DNA of 5,759 bases. It comes from Prevotellaceae bacterium. Lineage in GTDB: Bacteria; Bacteroidota; Bacteroidia; Bacteroidales; UBA932. The notes beneath the pieces are model-generated. The model made no database searches. It was not told where the DNA came from and saw only the letters and a list, made by a program, of their open reading frames with translations. This document shows, piece after piece, positions 1 through 5,758 of the stretch. The first letter of the stretch is position 1; the number at the start of each line of letters is the position of its first letter. The position numbers and the translations under genes were made by a program. Location: the NCBI GenBank assembly GCA_031289895.1, contig JAITOP010000011.1, positions 1 through 5,759 of the forward strand, read 5' to 3'.

Positions 1-650
1 GGCATTTTTGCTGCGTATTTGTCGAGAAATCGCAATTCTGTTTCTACATTGCGTTTGCCCACTTCGCGCAGCATCCAGCCAACGGCTTTGTGTATCAAAT
101 CGTGTTTATTGTCCATAAACATTTCGGCAATTGCAAGTGTATCGCCAAAATTGCCTTTGCGTATAAAATAAAATGTGGTTATAATTGCAATTCGTTGTTT
201 CCACAAATTGTCGGATACAACAAAATCGTAGAGAATAGTTTTATCTTTATCATCAATAAAAGCACCGAGAATACTGGGTGCAGAGGCATCAACCAAATCC
301 CAGTTATTTACGCCGTCGATGTTATTCAAATAACATTGCAAAATTTTGTGACGTTTGTGTTCATCTTTTTCTTTTGTCATTTTTTGCACAAGAATTTCAA
401 TGCCTGTGCGGCGTACCTCATGATATTTCGACTGTAACAACAACGCCGTTTGCGAAAGATTTATCGCTTTAAAATTTTCTTTTGCGATGTCGCGCAAATC
501 CTCAGTGCCAATTCCTAAAAAGACATCGCCTGCGGCATATTCTCCATAGCCGGTTTTGAAATATCGTGTCATTTCTTTTGCCTTTTGTTTGTCGCTTAAC
601 TTGCGCAACTGCTCTACAATGACACTTGCATGTTTACTGCTTTTTTCCAT
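1..650 (-). CDS. alkD: AlkD-type DNA alkylation repair glycosylase (C-terminus cut by window edge)
   Basis: This is a HEAT-like-repeat DNA glycosylase of the AlkC/AlkD family, which removes alkylated bases such as N3-methyladenine and N7-methylguanine as the first step of base excision repair in the cytoplasm. The frame is open on the minus strand from the ATG at 650-648 to the window edge, giving 216 residues plus a partial proline codon, so only the last part of a protein of roughly 230-240 aa is missing. It begins MEKSSKHASV. The family signature FLGIGTEDLRDIAKE lies at residues 44-58. The residues that line the DNA-binding cleft of Bacillus cereus AlkD (W109, D113, R148, W187) have matching counterparts at W117, D121 (in NNWDLVDAS), R153 and W192 (in KAVGWMLREVGKR), with nearly identical spacing, so the enzyme is probably active. 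It is transcribed away from the HAMP/trkH unit. The family call is firm; substrate range is inferred. Confidence 0.93.
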   Translation of the reverse strand, partial: MEKSSKHASVIVEQLRKLSDKQKAKEMTRYFKTGYGEYAAGDVFLGIGTEDLRDIAKENFKAINLSQTALLLQSKYHEVRRTGIEILVQKMTKEKDEHKRHKILQCYLNNIDGVNNWDLVDASAPSILGAFIDDKDKTILYDFVVSDNLWKQRIAIITTFYFIRKGNFGDTLAIAEMFMDNKHDLIHKAVGWMLREVGKRNVETELRFLDKYAAKM

Positions 651-668
651 GATGATTAAATTTTTCAC

Positions 669-676
669 CAAAAATA
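669..676 (-). promoter_or_regulatory. Putative -7 element for the AlkD gene
   Basis: Read on the minus strand this is TATTTTTG, a match to the Bacteroidota -7 consensus TAnnTTTG. It ends about 18 bp before the ATG at 650. I see no clear TTTG -33 partner at the usual distance upstream, so the call rests on one element in a very AT-rich region. Confidence 0.4.
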
Positions 677-775
677 CAAAAAAAATATGAATTGGTAACA
701 TTATATTAAAATAACTTCACAACAAATTATTTCAAAATGCTTATTATTAGTATATTAATATTTTATAATTTATCG

Positions 776-806
776 TTAGCAACTAATAATTTATTTTGTA
801 TCTTTG
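776..806 (+). promoter_or_regulatory. Bacteroidota-type promoter for the HAMP-protein/trkH unit
   Basis: TTAG at 776-779 (three of four matches to the TTTG -33 element) lies 19 bp before TATCTTTG at 799-806, a perfect TAnnTTTG -7 element. Transcription would start a few bases downstream, around 810-815. This places the transcript start after the in-frame ATG at 796 and so supports the later ATG at 826 as the real start of the HAMP protein, with a leader of only about 10-15 nt. Confidence 0.7.
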
Positions 807-825
807 CAAAATTAATTTTAATGAG

Positions 826-1596
826 ATGAGTATTCGTAAAAAAATATTTTTGGGATGCACAGTTGTTGCGTTTATTTTGTTTTTGGCGGGAGTTACAATC
901 GCTTTTGAGATGCAGCGCATACGTTCGTCGGTATCAATTGTAGTTGCCGAAAATGTAAAAAGTATGAACGAAGCGCATAATATGCAACGATTGTTTTATA
1001 ATCAAAATCTGATTTTGTTTGATTATGTTTCAACAAAAAGCGATTCGGCTTTGTCGGCTTTTAATGCCGATATTGTTAGTTACAATGCGGCTTACGACGA
1101 GGCTAAAAACAGAGTTACAATAAAAGGCGAACAGCAGATTTTAGATTCGCTTAACATTTGCTATGAGAAATATATAAAAATTGCAAATTTTATTATAAAA
1201 CCCACAAGAGACGACAGAAAATATTTATATACACATTATTATAACGAGTTGCATGAAAGTTATAAAGATGTATCAAAATTAATAGACAGATTGTTTCTTA
1301 TGAATCAAAAAGAAGTAGAGGGCAATTCGCTGCTTATGAACGATAATTATTACCGAATGATTATGCCCGCAATTATTGCTATTTTGACTTGTATAATATT
1401 GATTTTTCTGCTCAATTATTTTATATATGTATATTTTATATCGCCAATGGTAAAGATAGTAAAAGGCGTAAATGCGTTCACCGAAACACGTGTTCCGTAT
1501 AATATAAATATTGATACGAAAGATGAAATTTCGGCGTTGAATAATGAGGTAAAAAAACTTACCGAACTTACTAAAAAATACGAAAAAGAAAATTAA
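826..1596 (+). CDS. Membrane sensor-like protein: 4-helix-bundle-type periplasmic domain plus HAMP, no output domain
   Basis: This 256-residue protein has the input half of a chemoreceptor or histidine kinase and nothing after it. A first membrane helix covers residues 8-27. A helical, mostly polar periplasmic region follows (about 28-176), resembling the four-helix-bundle sensory domain of methyl-accepting proteins. The second membrane helix spans about 178-204. A HAMP domain follows (about 205-250) with the expected proline P207 after the helix and a DEI motif at 233-235 starting the second amphipathic helix. The protein then ends in a lysine-rich coiled-coil tail, KKLTELTKKYEKEN. There is no kinase, methyl-accepting or cyclase domain. 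I chose the ATG at 826 over the in-frame ATG at 796 because the latter lies upstream of the -7 element. The gene lies 6 bp before trkH in the same frame, so they are almost certainly cotranscribed. It may modulate TrkH, act with a partner encoded elsewhere, or be the remnant of a larger sensor; the sequence does not decide. Confidence 0.8.
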   Translation: MSIRKKIFLGCTVVAFILFLAGVTIAFEMQRIRSSVSIVVAENVKSMNEAHNMQRLFYNQNLILFDYVSTKSDSALSAFNADIVSYNAAYDEAKNRVTIKGEQQILDSLNICYEKYIKIANFIIKPTRDDRKYLYTHYYNELHESYKDVSKLIDRLFLMNQKEVEGNSLLMNDNYYRMIMPAIIAILTCIILIFLLNYFIYVYFISPMVKIVKGVNAFTETRVPYNINIDTKDEISALNNEVKKLTELTKKYEKEN

Positions 1597-1602
1597 AAAA
1601 CA

Positions 1603-3048
1603 GTGAGACCGGGTTTAATTGTACGATATATTAGTTTTGTGCTGTTGATAAATGCAGCATTTATGCTTATTTCAGCATTGGTTTCGGTATTCGACGGCAT
1701 AGGTTCTGATTTTTTTCCTTTGTTGCTGAGTTCGTTTATAACGTTTACGGTAGGTAGTTTTCCGTTTATTTTTGTTCCGAAAAATCCTAATCTGAATAAT
1801 AAAGAAATCAATATTTTTGTAATATTTGCATGGCTTACAAGTTGTGTTTTCGGAATGTTGCCATACGTTTTGTGGGGCGGCGAGTTTAATGTCGCAAACG
1901 CATGGTTTGAAAGTGTTTCGGGATTTACAACCACAGGCGCAACAATACTTGTAGATATTGAAAGTTTGCCGCGAGGCTTGTTGTTTTGGCGCTCGGCAAC
2001 GCATTACATCGGAGGCATAGGAATAGTATTGTTTGCAGTAATTGTATTGCAATCGCAGCACTCCACAAAAATGCGGCTTACCAATGCCGAAGTTTCAACG
2101 CTGGCAAAAGATAATTTCCATTTCAAAGCACAACAGTTATTACGTGTAATAGTTTCGGTTTACATTGGTATAACAATAATTTTAACAGCTCTTCTTGTAT
2201 TGTTTGGCATGAGTTTTTTCGATGCAATAAATCACGCATTTTCAACAGTCGCAACGGGTGGATTCAGTACAAAAAATGCAAGCATAGCCTCGTTCAACAG
2301 CATTCCGATAGGAATAATAATAATAATATTTATGATTATTTCAGGTATGCACTTTGGAATGATATTTTCGGCAGTTACAGGACGTTCAAAAGCAATATTT
2401 CGGTCGCCGATAATTAAATTTTATTTATCAACAATGGGAGTAGGAGCGGTGATTGTAGCAATAAGCGTTTTGCTGAATGGAAACAGTACCGGCTTTTTTG
2501 ACGCAATCTATCATTCTGCATTTCAAGTAGTATCAATAGCCAGCACTTCGGGATTTGCAACTGCCGACACAACCGTTTGGCATCCTGTGGCGATGTGTGT
2601 TTTAATATATTTTTCGGCTCAATGTGCTTGTGCAGGTTCAACTTCGGGCGGTATAAAAGTTGACAGAATTTACATAATGTGGCGTTCGATATTTGCGCAG
2701 GTAAAAATGCGTCAGCATCCAAATGCCGTAGTTTCGGTACGTTTGGCAAATAATATTATTGACGAACGGCGCGTATCATCAGCAATGACATATATTTCGC
2801 TGTATTTATTTATCGTTCTTGTCGCAACGCTTATTTTATCAATATTTAATATAGATTTACTTTCGGGATTTACAACAGCACTTTCGTTTATGGGAAACGT
2901 AGGACCCGGAATCGGCAAATACGGCTCGCTTGGCAATTATGCAGAGCTTCCGTATATTATAAAACTTACGTTTCCAATGTTTATGTTGCTTGGACGTTTA
3001 GAAATTTATGGATTCTTTTTATTATTTTTACGCGATAAACATCAATAA
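1603..3048 (+). CDS. trkH: Trk-type potassium uptake channel subunit TrkH
   Basis: TrkH is the ion-translocating membrane subunit of the Trk K+ uptake system and sits in the inner membrane as a dimer, normally gated by the cytoplasmic nucleotide-binding subunit TrkA. At 481 residues it has the usual length (E. coli TrkH is 483). Four pore repeats are visible, each with a selectivity-filter segment: SGFTTTGAT at 106-114, VATGGFST at 216-223, STSGFAT at 314-320 and GNVGPGIG at 431-438. The intramembrane gating-loop signature CAGSTSGGIKVDR lies at 343-355 and the family-typical C-terminal MLLGRLEIYGFF at 461-472. The start is a GTG at 1603. It is the only plausible start before the first membrane helix, and an in-frame stop at 1594-1596 rules out a longer version. 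The gene follows the HAMP protein by 6 bp and shares its promoter. No trkA lies in the window. Confidence 0.95.
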   Translation: MRPGLIVRYISFVLLINAAFMLISALVSVFDGIGSDFFPLLLSSFITFTVGSFPFIFVPKNPNLNNKEINIFVIFAWLTSCVFGMLPYVLWGGEFNVANAWFESVSGFTTTGATILVDIESLPRGLLFWRSATHYIGGIGIVLFAVIVLQSQHSTKMRLTNAEVSTLAKDNFHFKAQQLLRVIVSVYIGITIILTALLVLFGMSFFDAINHAFSTVATGGFSTKNASIASFNSIPIGIIIIIFMIISGMHFGMIFSAVTGRSKAIFRSPIIKFYLSTMGVGAVIVAISVLLNGNSTGFFDAIYHSAFQVVSIASTSGFATADTTVWHPVAMCVLIYFSAQCACAGSTSGGIKVDRIYIMWRSIFAQVKMRQHPNAVVSVRLANNIIDERRVSSAMTYISLYLFIVLVATLILSIFNIDLLSGFTTALSFMGNVGPGIGKYGSLGNYAELPYIIKLTFPMFMLLGRLEIYGFFLLFLRDKHQ

Positions 3049-3073
3049 CAGGTTTTATAAACATTATTTTTTG

Positions 3074-3081
3074 TAAATTTG
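3074..3081 (+). promoter_or_regulatory. Putative -7 element for the OmpA-domain lipoprotein gene
   Basis: TAAATTTG matches TAnnTTTG and lies 21 bp before the ATG at 3103. No clear TTTG occurs 17-21 bp upstream; the nearest candidate is the T-run in GGTTTT at 3051-3056. The element implies that this gene is at least partly transcribed independently of trkH, and it argues against a TTG start at 3079, which would overlap it. Confidence 0.5.
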
Positions 3082-3102
3082 TACCATAAAAAAACATTTT
3101 GT

Positions 3103-3648
3103 ATGAAAATAAAAACAAAAACAAGAGCAATTATACTTACTGTATTAATATTATTTACAGCAAGTTGTGCTTCGCAAAAAAAACTTACAAGCGAAGAAAT
3201 AAAAAAAGTGTATATGCAGGATATTTATACGGCGTTGACAAACGAAATATCAAACGATGCCGAAGTTGAAATTGTTGAAGATAGCGTAAAAGTGATTTTC
3301 ACAAACGGAATTTTGTTTAAAGTAAACCAAAACGTTATTGTTGACGAACTATATCCATGCTTCAGCCGCTTTGCCAAAGTGCTTAATAAATATGTAAATA
3401 CAACAATTCTTATAACAGGTCATACCGATAATACGGGCGACGAAAGAATAAATATTGATTTATCGCAAAAACGAGCCGATAGCGCAAAAAAACTGCTTGC
3501 AGAATTAGAAGTTCTCGAATCGCGAATATTTACGCTGGGACACGGCTCTGCCATTTCTATCGACAGCAACAGCACTTTAACAGGAAGAGCAAGAAACCGA
3601 CGAGTTGAGTTTATTATTTTATACAACTATCATGAAAATAAAAAATAA
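3103..3648 (+). CDS. OmpA-family peptidoglycan-binding lipoprotein
   Basis: This 181-residue precursor is exported as a lipoprotein: a lysine-rich N-terminus (MKIKTKTR), a hydrophobic stretch (about 9-19) and a lipobox FTASC with C22 as the predicted lipidated residue. The residues after the cysteine (ASQKK) do not resemble the acidic export signal of surface-exposed Bacteroidota lipoproteins, so I expect it to face the periplasm. After a linker of about 40 residues comes an OmpA C-terminal domain (about 65-175) with the motif LITGHTDNTGDERINIDLSQ at 103-122 followed by KRA. D109 and R124, 15 residues apart, correspond to the pair that binds the diaminopimelate of peptidoglycan in OmpA. The closing motif GRARNRRVEF is at 161-170. 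The start at 3103 is set by the signal peptide and the -7 element. It probably tethers the outer membrane to the cell wall. It is not obviously Pal, since no tol genes are nearby. Confidence 0.9.
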   Translation: MKIKTKTRAIILTVLILFTASCASQKKLTSEEIKKVYMQDIYTALTNEISNDAEVEIVEDSVKVIFTNGILFKVNQNVIVDELYPCFSRFAKVLNKYVNTTILITGHTDNTGDERINIDLSQKRADSAKKLLAELEVLESRIFTLGHGSAISIDSNSTLTGRARNRRVEFIILYNYHENKK

Positions 3649-3701
3649 AAAAAACATCAAAAATTTTGACGTATCACCCGTTTACAAAATAAATCAACAG
3701 G

Positions 3702-4130
3702 ATGGAAATTGACAAACGAATAATATCGTTTATAAAAAAACATCATGTACTTACTCTTGCAACATTTGATGGCGCTTGTGTATATTGCTCCAACGTGTTC
3801 TACGCTTACGATATTGAAAATAATATTTTTGTTTTTTATTCGGATGACAAAACAAAACATTTTAACGATATGAAAATATGTAAAGATGTTGCTGCATCTA
3901 TCATTTTAGAAACAAAAATTATAGGAAAAATTCAAGGATTGCAACTTAACGGAATAGCCGCGCAACCGGCAAACGAAATGAAAAAACATTGCAAAAACAT
4001 TTACCTAAAACGATTTCCGTATGCAATTATAAACACCGCCGATTTGTGGACAATAGAAATTAACTTTGCCAAATATACAAACAATATGTTAGGTTTTGGG
4101 AAAAAAATAATTTGGAAAAAATCAGAATAA
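3702..4130 (+). CDS. yhbP: YhbP-like (UPF0306) FMN-binding split-barrel protein
   Basis: This 142-residue protein has the size and features of the pyridoxamine-5'-phosphate-oxidase-like split-barrel fold, closest to E. coli YhbP as I recall that sequence. The N-terminal stretch MEIDKRIISFIKKHHVLTLA aligns with the start of YhbP without a gap, which supports the ATG at 3702. Other shared segments are CSNVFYAYD (29-37), DDKTKHFNDM (48-57), IQGLQLNGIA (77-86) and the diagnostic C-terminus NNMLGFGKKIIW (127-138). The family is expected to be cytoplasmic, dimeric and flavin-binding, but its physiological reaction is not established, so no substrate is assigned. The gene lies 7 bp upstream of ispD and is probably cotranscribed with it. 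No TAnnTTTG element is visible in the 53 bp after the lipoprotein gene, so transcription may come from upstream. Confidence 0.85.
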   Translation: MEIDKRIISFIKKHHVLTLATFDGACVYCSNVFYAYDIENNIFVFYSDDKTKHFNDMKICKDVAASIILETKIIGKIQGLQLNGIAAQPANEMKKHCKNIYLKRFPYAIINTADLWTIEINFAKYTNNMLGFGKKIIWKKSE

Positions 4131-4137
4131 ATTAATA

Positions 4138-4800
4138 ATGAAAAATGCAGTAATAATTGTTGCCGGAGGTATAGGCTCGCGAATGGGAAGCCACGTCCCC
4201 AAACAGTTTTTGTTAATAAACAACAAACCTGTTTTGATGCACACTATCAAAAAATTTATTGATTTTGATGAAAATATTGATATAATAATTACGCTTCCCG
4301 AAAATCAGATACAAACATGGAAAAACCTATGTATTAAATACGATTTCAGACACAATCATACAATAATAAAAGGCGGAATAACCCGCTTTCATTCGGTGCG
4401 CAATGCACTTGAAAAAATTTCTGAAAATTATAAAATTATTGCCGTTCACGACGGAGTGCGCCCGCTGATAAACGGCGAAACCATTAGAAAATGTTTCGAT
4501 TTGGCAACAGAAAAAGGCAATGCCGTTCCTGTAATACAAATAAACGAATCGATACGAAGAATACGCGAAAATACGAGCGAAATTGTAAATCGCGATGAAA
4601 TTTACATTGTGCAAACTCCGCAGATATTTGCGCAAGACATTATAAAACAAGCCTACAAACAAAACTACATTCCCGAATTTACAGACGATGCGTCTGTTGT
4701 TGAAAAGTCGGGGATAACAATAAATTTCATAGAAGGACACCGCGAAAATATAAAAATTACATTTCCGGCAGATATTGTTTTTGCTGAGAGATTCGTATAA
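4138..4800 (+). CDS. ispD: 2-C-methyl-D-erythritol 4-phosphate cytidylyltransferase
   Basis: IspD couples CTP to 2-C-methyl-D-erythritol 4-phosphate, giving 4-diphosphocytidyl-methylerythritol and pyrophosphate, the third step of the MEP pathway to isoprenoid precursors. The 220 residues show all the family blocks. The nucleotide-binding motif AGGIGSRMGSHVPKQF at 9-24 has R15 and K22 at the positions of catalytic R20 and K27 in E. coli. Next are GGITRFHSVRNAL (79-91) and VHDGVRPL (103-110, with D105 and R108). TPQIF follows at 160-164, with R152 probably matching the substrate-binding arginine. TDDAS lies at 182-186, and EGHRENIKITFPADI at 199-213 includes the conserved lysine K207 or its neighbour region. 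Length is normal and nothing is missing, so the enzyme should be functional. The window therefore indicates isoprenoid synthesis by the MEP route. The gene follows the YhbP-like gene by 7 bp and converges on the Lrp-type regulator with 5 bp between stops. Confidence 0.95.
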   Translation: MKNAVIIVAGGIGSRMGSHVPKQFLLINNKPVLMHTIKKFIDFDENIDIIITLPENQIQTWKNLCIKYDFRHNHTIIKGGITRFHSVRNALEKISENYKIIAVHDGVRPLINGETIRKCFDLATEKGNAVPVIQINESIRRIRENTSEIVNRDEIYIVQTPQIFAQDIIKQAYKQNYIPEFTDDASVVEKSGITINFIEGHRENIKITFPADIVFAERFV

Positions 4801-4805
4801 AAAAA

Positions 4806-5321
4806 TTACGAAATATTAATACCTTTACGTATTTTCTTCGTTTTCGAAACTTTTTTATCCATCACATAAATCTGACGATTTATTGCTTGGTTCAACGAAA
4901 CCCATGTTTCTGTTTTGGATATTCCGGGAATATTTTGGATAGTATTAACCAAAACTTCCATAAGATGCACATTGTCGCGGCAATAAATCTTAATCAGCAT
5001 AGCAAATCCGCCGGTAACAAAATGACATTCAACAACTTCTGATATTTTTGTCAATTGTTCCACAACAGAGTTATACATACTCAATTGTACCAATGAAATG
5101 CCGACAAAAGCGCATAAATCATAACCAAGAGATTTAGGTTTAACAATAAGTTGTGAGCCGACTATAATACCGGCTTCTTCCATTTTTTTTACACGTTGGT
5201 GAATTGCTGCACCTGATATGCCGCATTCTCGAGCTATTTCCAAAAAAGGAATTCTCGCATTTTTTACCAGAAAGTAAAGAATTTTCTGGTCAATAGCATC
5301 AACTTGGTATTTTGCTGTCAT
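4806..5321 (-). CDS. Lrp/AsnC-family transcriptional regulator
   Basis: This 171-residue DNA-binding protein has the two-domain plan of feast/famine regulators. The N-terminal winged helix-turn-helix spans about 7-60: VDAIDQKILYFLVKNARIPF is the family opening, the recognition-helix part is ISGAAIHQRVKKMEEAG at 35-51, and IIVGSQLIV forms the wing. The C-terminal RAM (ligand-binding, oligomerising) domain covers about 68-152, with ECHFVTGGFAMLIKIYC at 98-114 and TETWVSLNQAINRQI at 137-151. The usual Asp of the TGxxD turn is Ala here (TGGFA, 103-107). Such proteins form octamers or related assemblies and respond to amino acids, but the ligand and targets cannot be read from the sequence. A lysine-rich tail follows (156-166). 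The start at 5321 agrees with the family N-terminus and the upstream promoter. The gene converges with ispD and is divergent from the tRNA-Leu gene. Confidence 0.93.
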   Translation of the reverse strand: MTAKYQVDAIDQKILYFLVKNARIPFLEIARECGISGAAIHQRVKKMEEAGIIVGSQLIVKPKSLGYDLCAFVGISLVQLSMYNSVVEQLTKISEVVECHFVTGGFAMLIKIYCRDNVHLMEVLVNTIQNIPGISKTETWVSLNQAINRQIYVMDKKVSKTKKIRKGINIS

Positions 5322-5362
5322 TTTTTATAATTTTTTATTAGTGATAAATGTTATTCAAAAAG

Positions 5363-5391
5363 CAAAATTACAATTTTTTTTATAAAACAAA
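5363..5391 (-). promoter_or_regulatory. Bacteroidota-type promoter for the Lrp-family regulator
   Basis: On the minus strand TTTG (5391-5388) is followed after 17 bp by TAATTTTG (5370-5363), a match to TAnnTTTG. The -7 element ends 41 bp before the ATG at 5321, giving a leader of roughly 30-35 nt. The spacer is at the short end of the range for these promoters. Lrp-family regulators often control their own gene, so this AT-rich region is also the natural place for an operator, although I see no clear dyad. Confidence 0.65.
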
Positions 5392-5419
5392 AGTTTTTTA
5401 CAAATTTTTTTAATTAATG

Positions 5420-5449
5420 TTTGAAAATAAAATTTTTTTTATACTTTTG
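5420..5449 (+). promoter_or_regulatory. Bacteroidota-type promoter for tRNA-Leu
   Basis: TTTG at 5420-5423 and TACTTTTG at 5442-5449 are separated by 18 bp, both perfect matches to the -33 and -7 consensus elements. Transcription should start near 5455, about 30 nt before the mature tRNA 5' end. This is the clearest promoter in the window and the best support for the phylum assignment. Confidence 0.8.
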
Positions 5450-5485
5450 TCGTCCCAAATTACTGAATATGGTAATTGAAAAATT

Positions 5486-5569
5486 GCCCGGGTGGCGGAA
5501 CTGGTAGACGCGCTGGTCTCAAACACCAGTAGGTTCACCCCTGTGTCGGTTCGAGCCCGACCCCGGGTA
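5486..5569 (+). tRNA. tRNA-Leu, anticodon CAA (decodes UUG)
   Basis: The 84-nt sequence folds as a class II tRNA. The acceptor stem is GCCCGGG (5486-5492) with CCCGGGT (5562-5568), the outermost pair being G-U, and the discriminator is A5569. The D stem is GCG (5495-5497) with CGC (5509-5511), with GG in the loop. The anticodon stem is CTGGT (5513-5517) with ACCAG (5525-5529), and the loop CTCAAAC puts CAA at 5520-5522. A long variable arm (5530-5544) is typical of leucine tRNAs. The T stem is GTCGG (5545-5549) with CCGAC (5557-5561), loop TTCGAGC. CCA is not encoded (CGG follows), so it must be added by the CCA-adding enzyme. A single-gene transcript is likely, with its own promoter and terminator. 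Confidence 0.96.
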
Positions 5570-5578
5570 CGGAAGCAG

Positions 5579-5613
5579 AAAAGAGTGTAAATATTTATTT
5601 TATGCTCTTTTTT
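5579..5613 (+). terminator. Intrinsic terminator of the tRNA-Leu transcript
   Basis: AAAAGAGTGTAAA (5579-5591) pairs with TTTATGCTCTTTT (5599-5611) to form a 13-bp stem with two G-U pairs and a 7-nt loop. The 3' arm runs into a T tract (5608-5613), followed by GTTTGTT. It starts 10 nt after the tRNA 3' end, as expected for a monocistronic tRNA unit. The stem is AT-rich but long, and its 5' A-tract would also allow weaker termination from the other strand. Confidence 0.75.
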
Positions 5614-5656
5614 GTTTGTTAAATGATTAAAAATAAATATTAATAACAGATGGAAA

Positions 5657-5670
5657 AATCCGTTAGGATT
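5657..5670. repeat. Small perfect hairpin at the left edge of the palindromic module
   Basis: AATCC (5657-5661) and GGATT (5666-5670) form a perfect 5-bp stem closed by GTTA. It sits 3 bp before the longer inverted repeat starting at 5674, so the two probably belong to the same repeat unit. It has no T tract and so is not a terminator in itself. Confidence 0.45.
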
Positions 5671-5673
5671 CAA

Positions 5674-5758
5674 ATGTTGGTAGAAAACGAATGTCCACAC
5701 CACATACGACCCCGTACGTGGTCGAACAATGGGGGGATTTGTACATTTCTACCAACAT
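5674..5758. repeat. 85-bp palindromic module with 13-bp perfect terminal inverted repeats
   Basis: ATGTTGGTAGAAA (5674-5686) is repeated exactly in inverse orientation as TTTCTACCAACAT (5746-5758). Inside lies an inner hairpin, ACCACATACG (5699-5708) with CGTACGTGGT (5713-5722), nine of ten pairs and a 4-nt loop ACCC, plus a possible short middle helix (GTCC 5693-5696 with GGAT 5735-5738, including a G-T pair). The segment is clearly more GC-rich than the spacer before it. No convincing gene occupies it. It could be a dispersed intergenic repeat, a miniature inverted-repeat element, the edge of a larger mobile element or a structured RNA. The window ends 1 bp after it, so its right boundary is unknown. 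Confidence 0.6.

Noticed and set aside
90..472. Plus-strand open frames in the first 500 bp
   Set aside because: They are opposite the AlkD-type gene, whose conserved motifs and catalytic residues fix the real coding strand. Their peptides show no recognisable family.
796..825. Upstream ATG at 796 as the start of the HAMP protein
   Set aside because: It precedes and overlaps the -7 element (799-806), so it would not be on the transcript. The ATG at 826 gives a normal short cytoplasmic N-terminus before the first membrane helix.
3657..3669. TCAAAA-A-TTTTGA dyad after the OmpA-domain gene as a terminator
   Set aside because: The single-base spacer is too short for an RNA hairpin loop, the stem is nearly all A-T, and no T tract follows. 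It is expected by chance in this composition.
4327..4740. Minus-strand open frame of 137 codons
   Set aside because: It is a shadow of ispD, which has every conserved motif of its family on the plus strand.
5410..5703. Minus-strand open frame of 97 codons across the tRNA gene
   Set aside because: Its middle part is simply the antisense of tRNA-Leu (the ARTDTG / TSASTSSATRA type of spurious peptide), and it also covers the tRNA promoter and terminator. It is not a gene.
5674..5758. Integron attC site
   Set aside because: The arms have the wrong orientation for attC (which needs RYYYAAC on the left and GTTRRRY on the right), and there is no integrase or cassette context.
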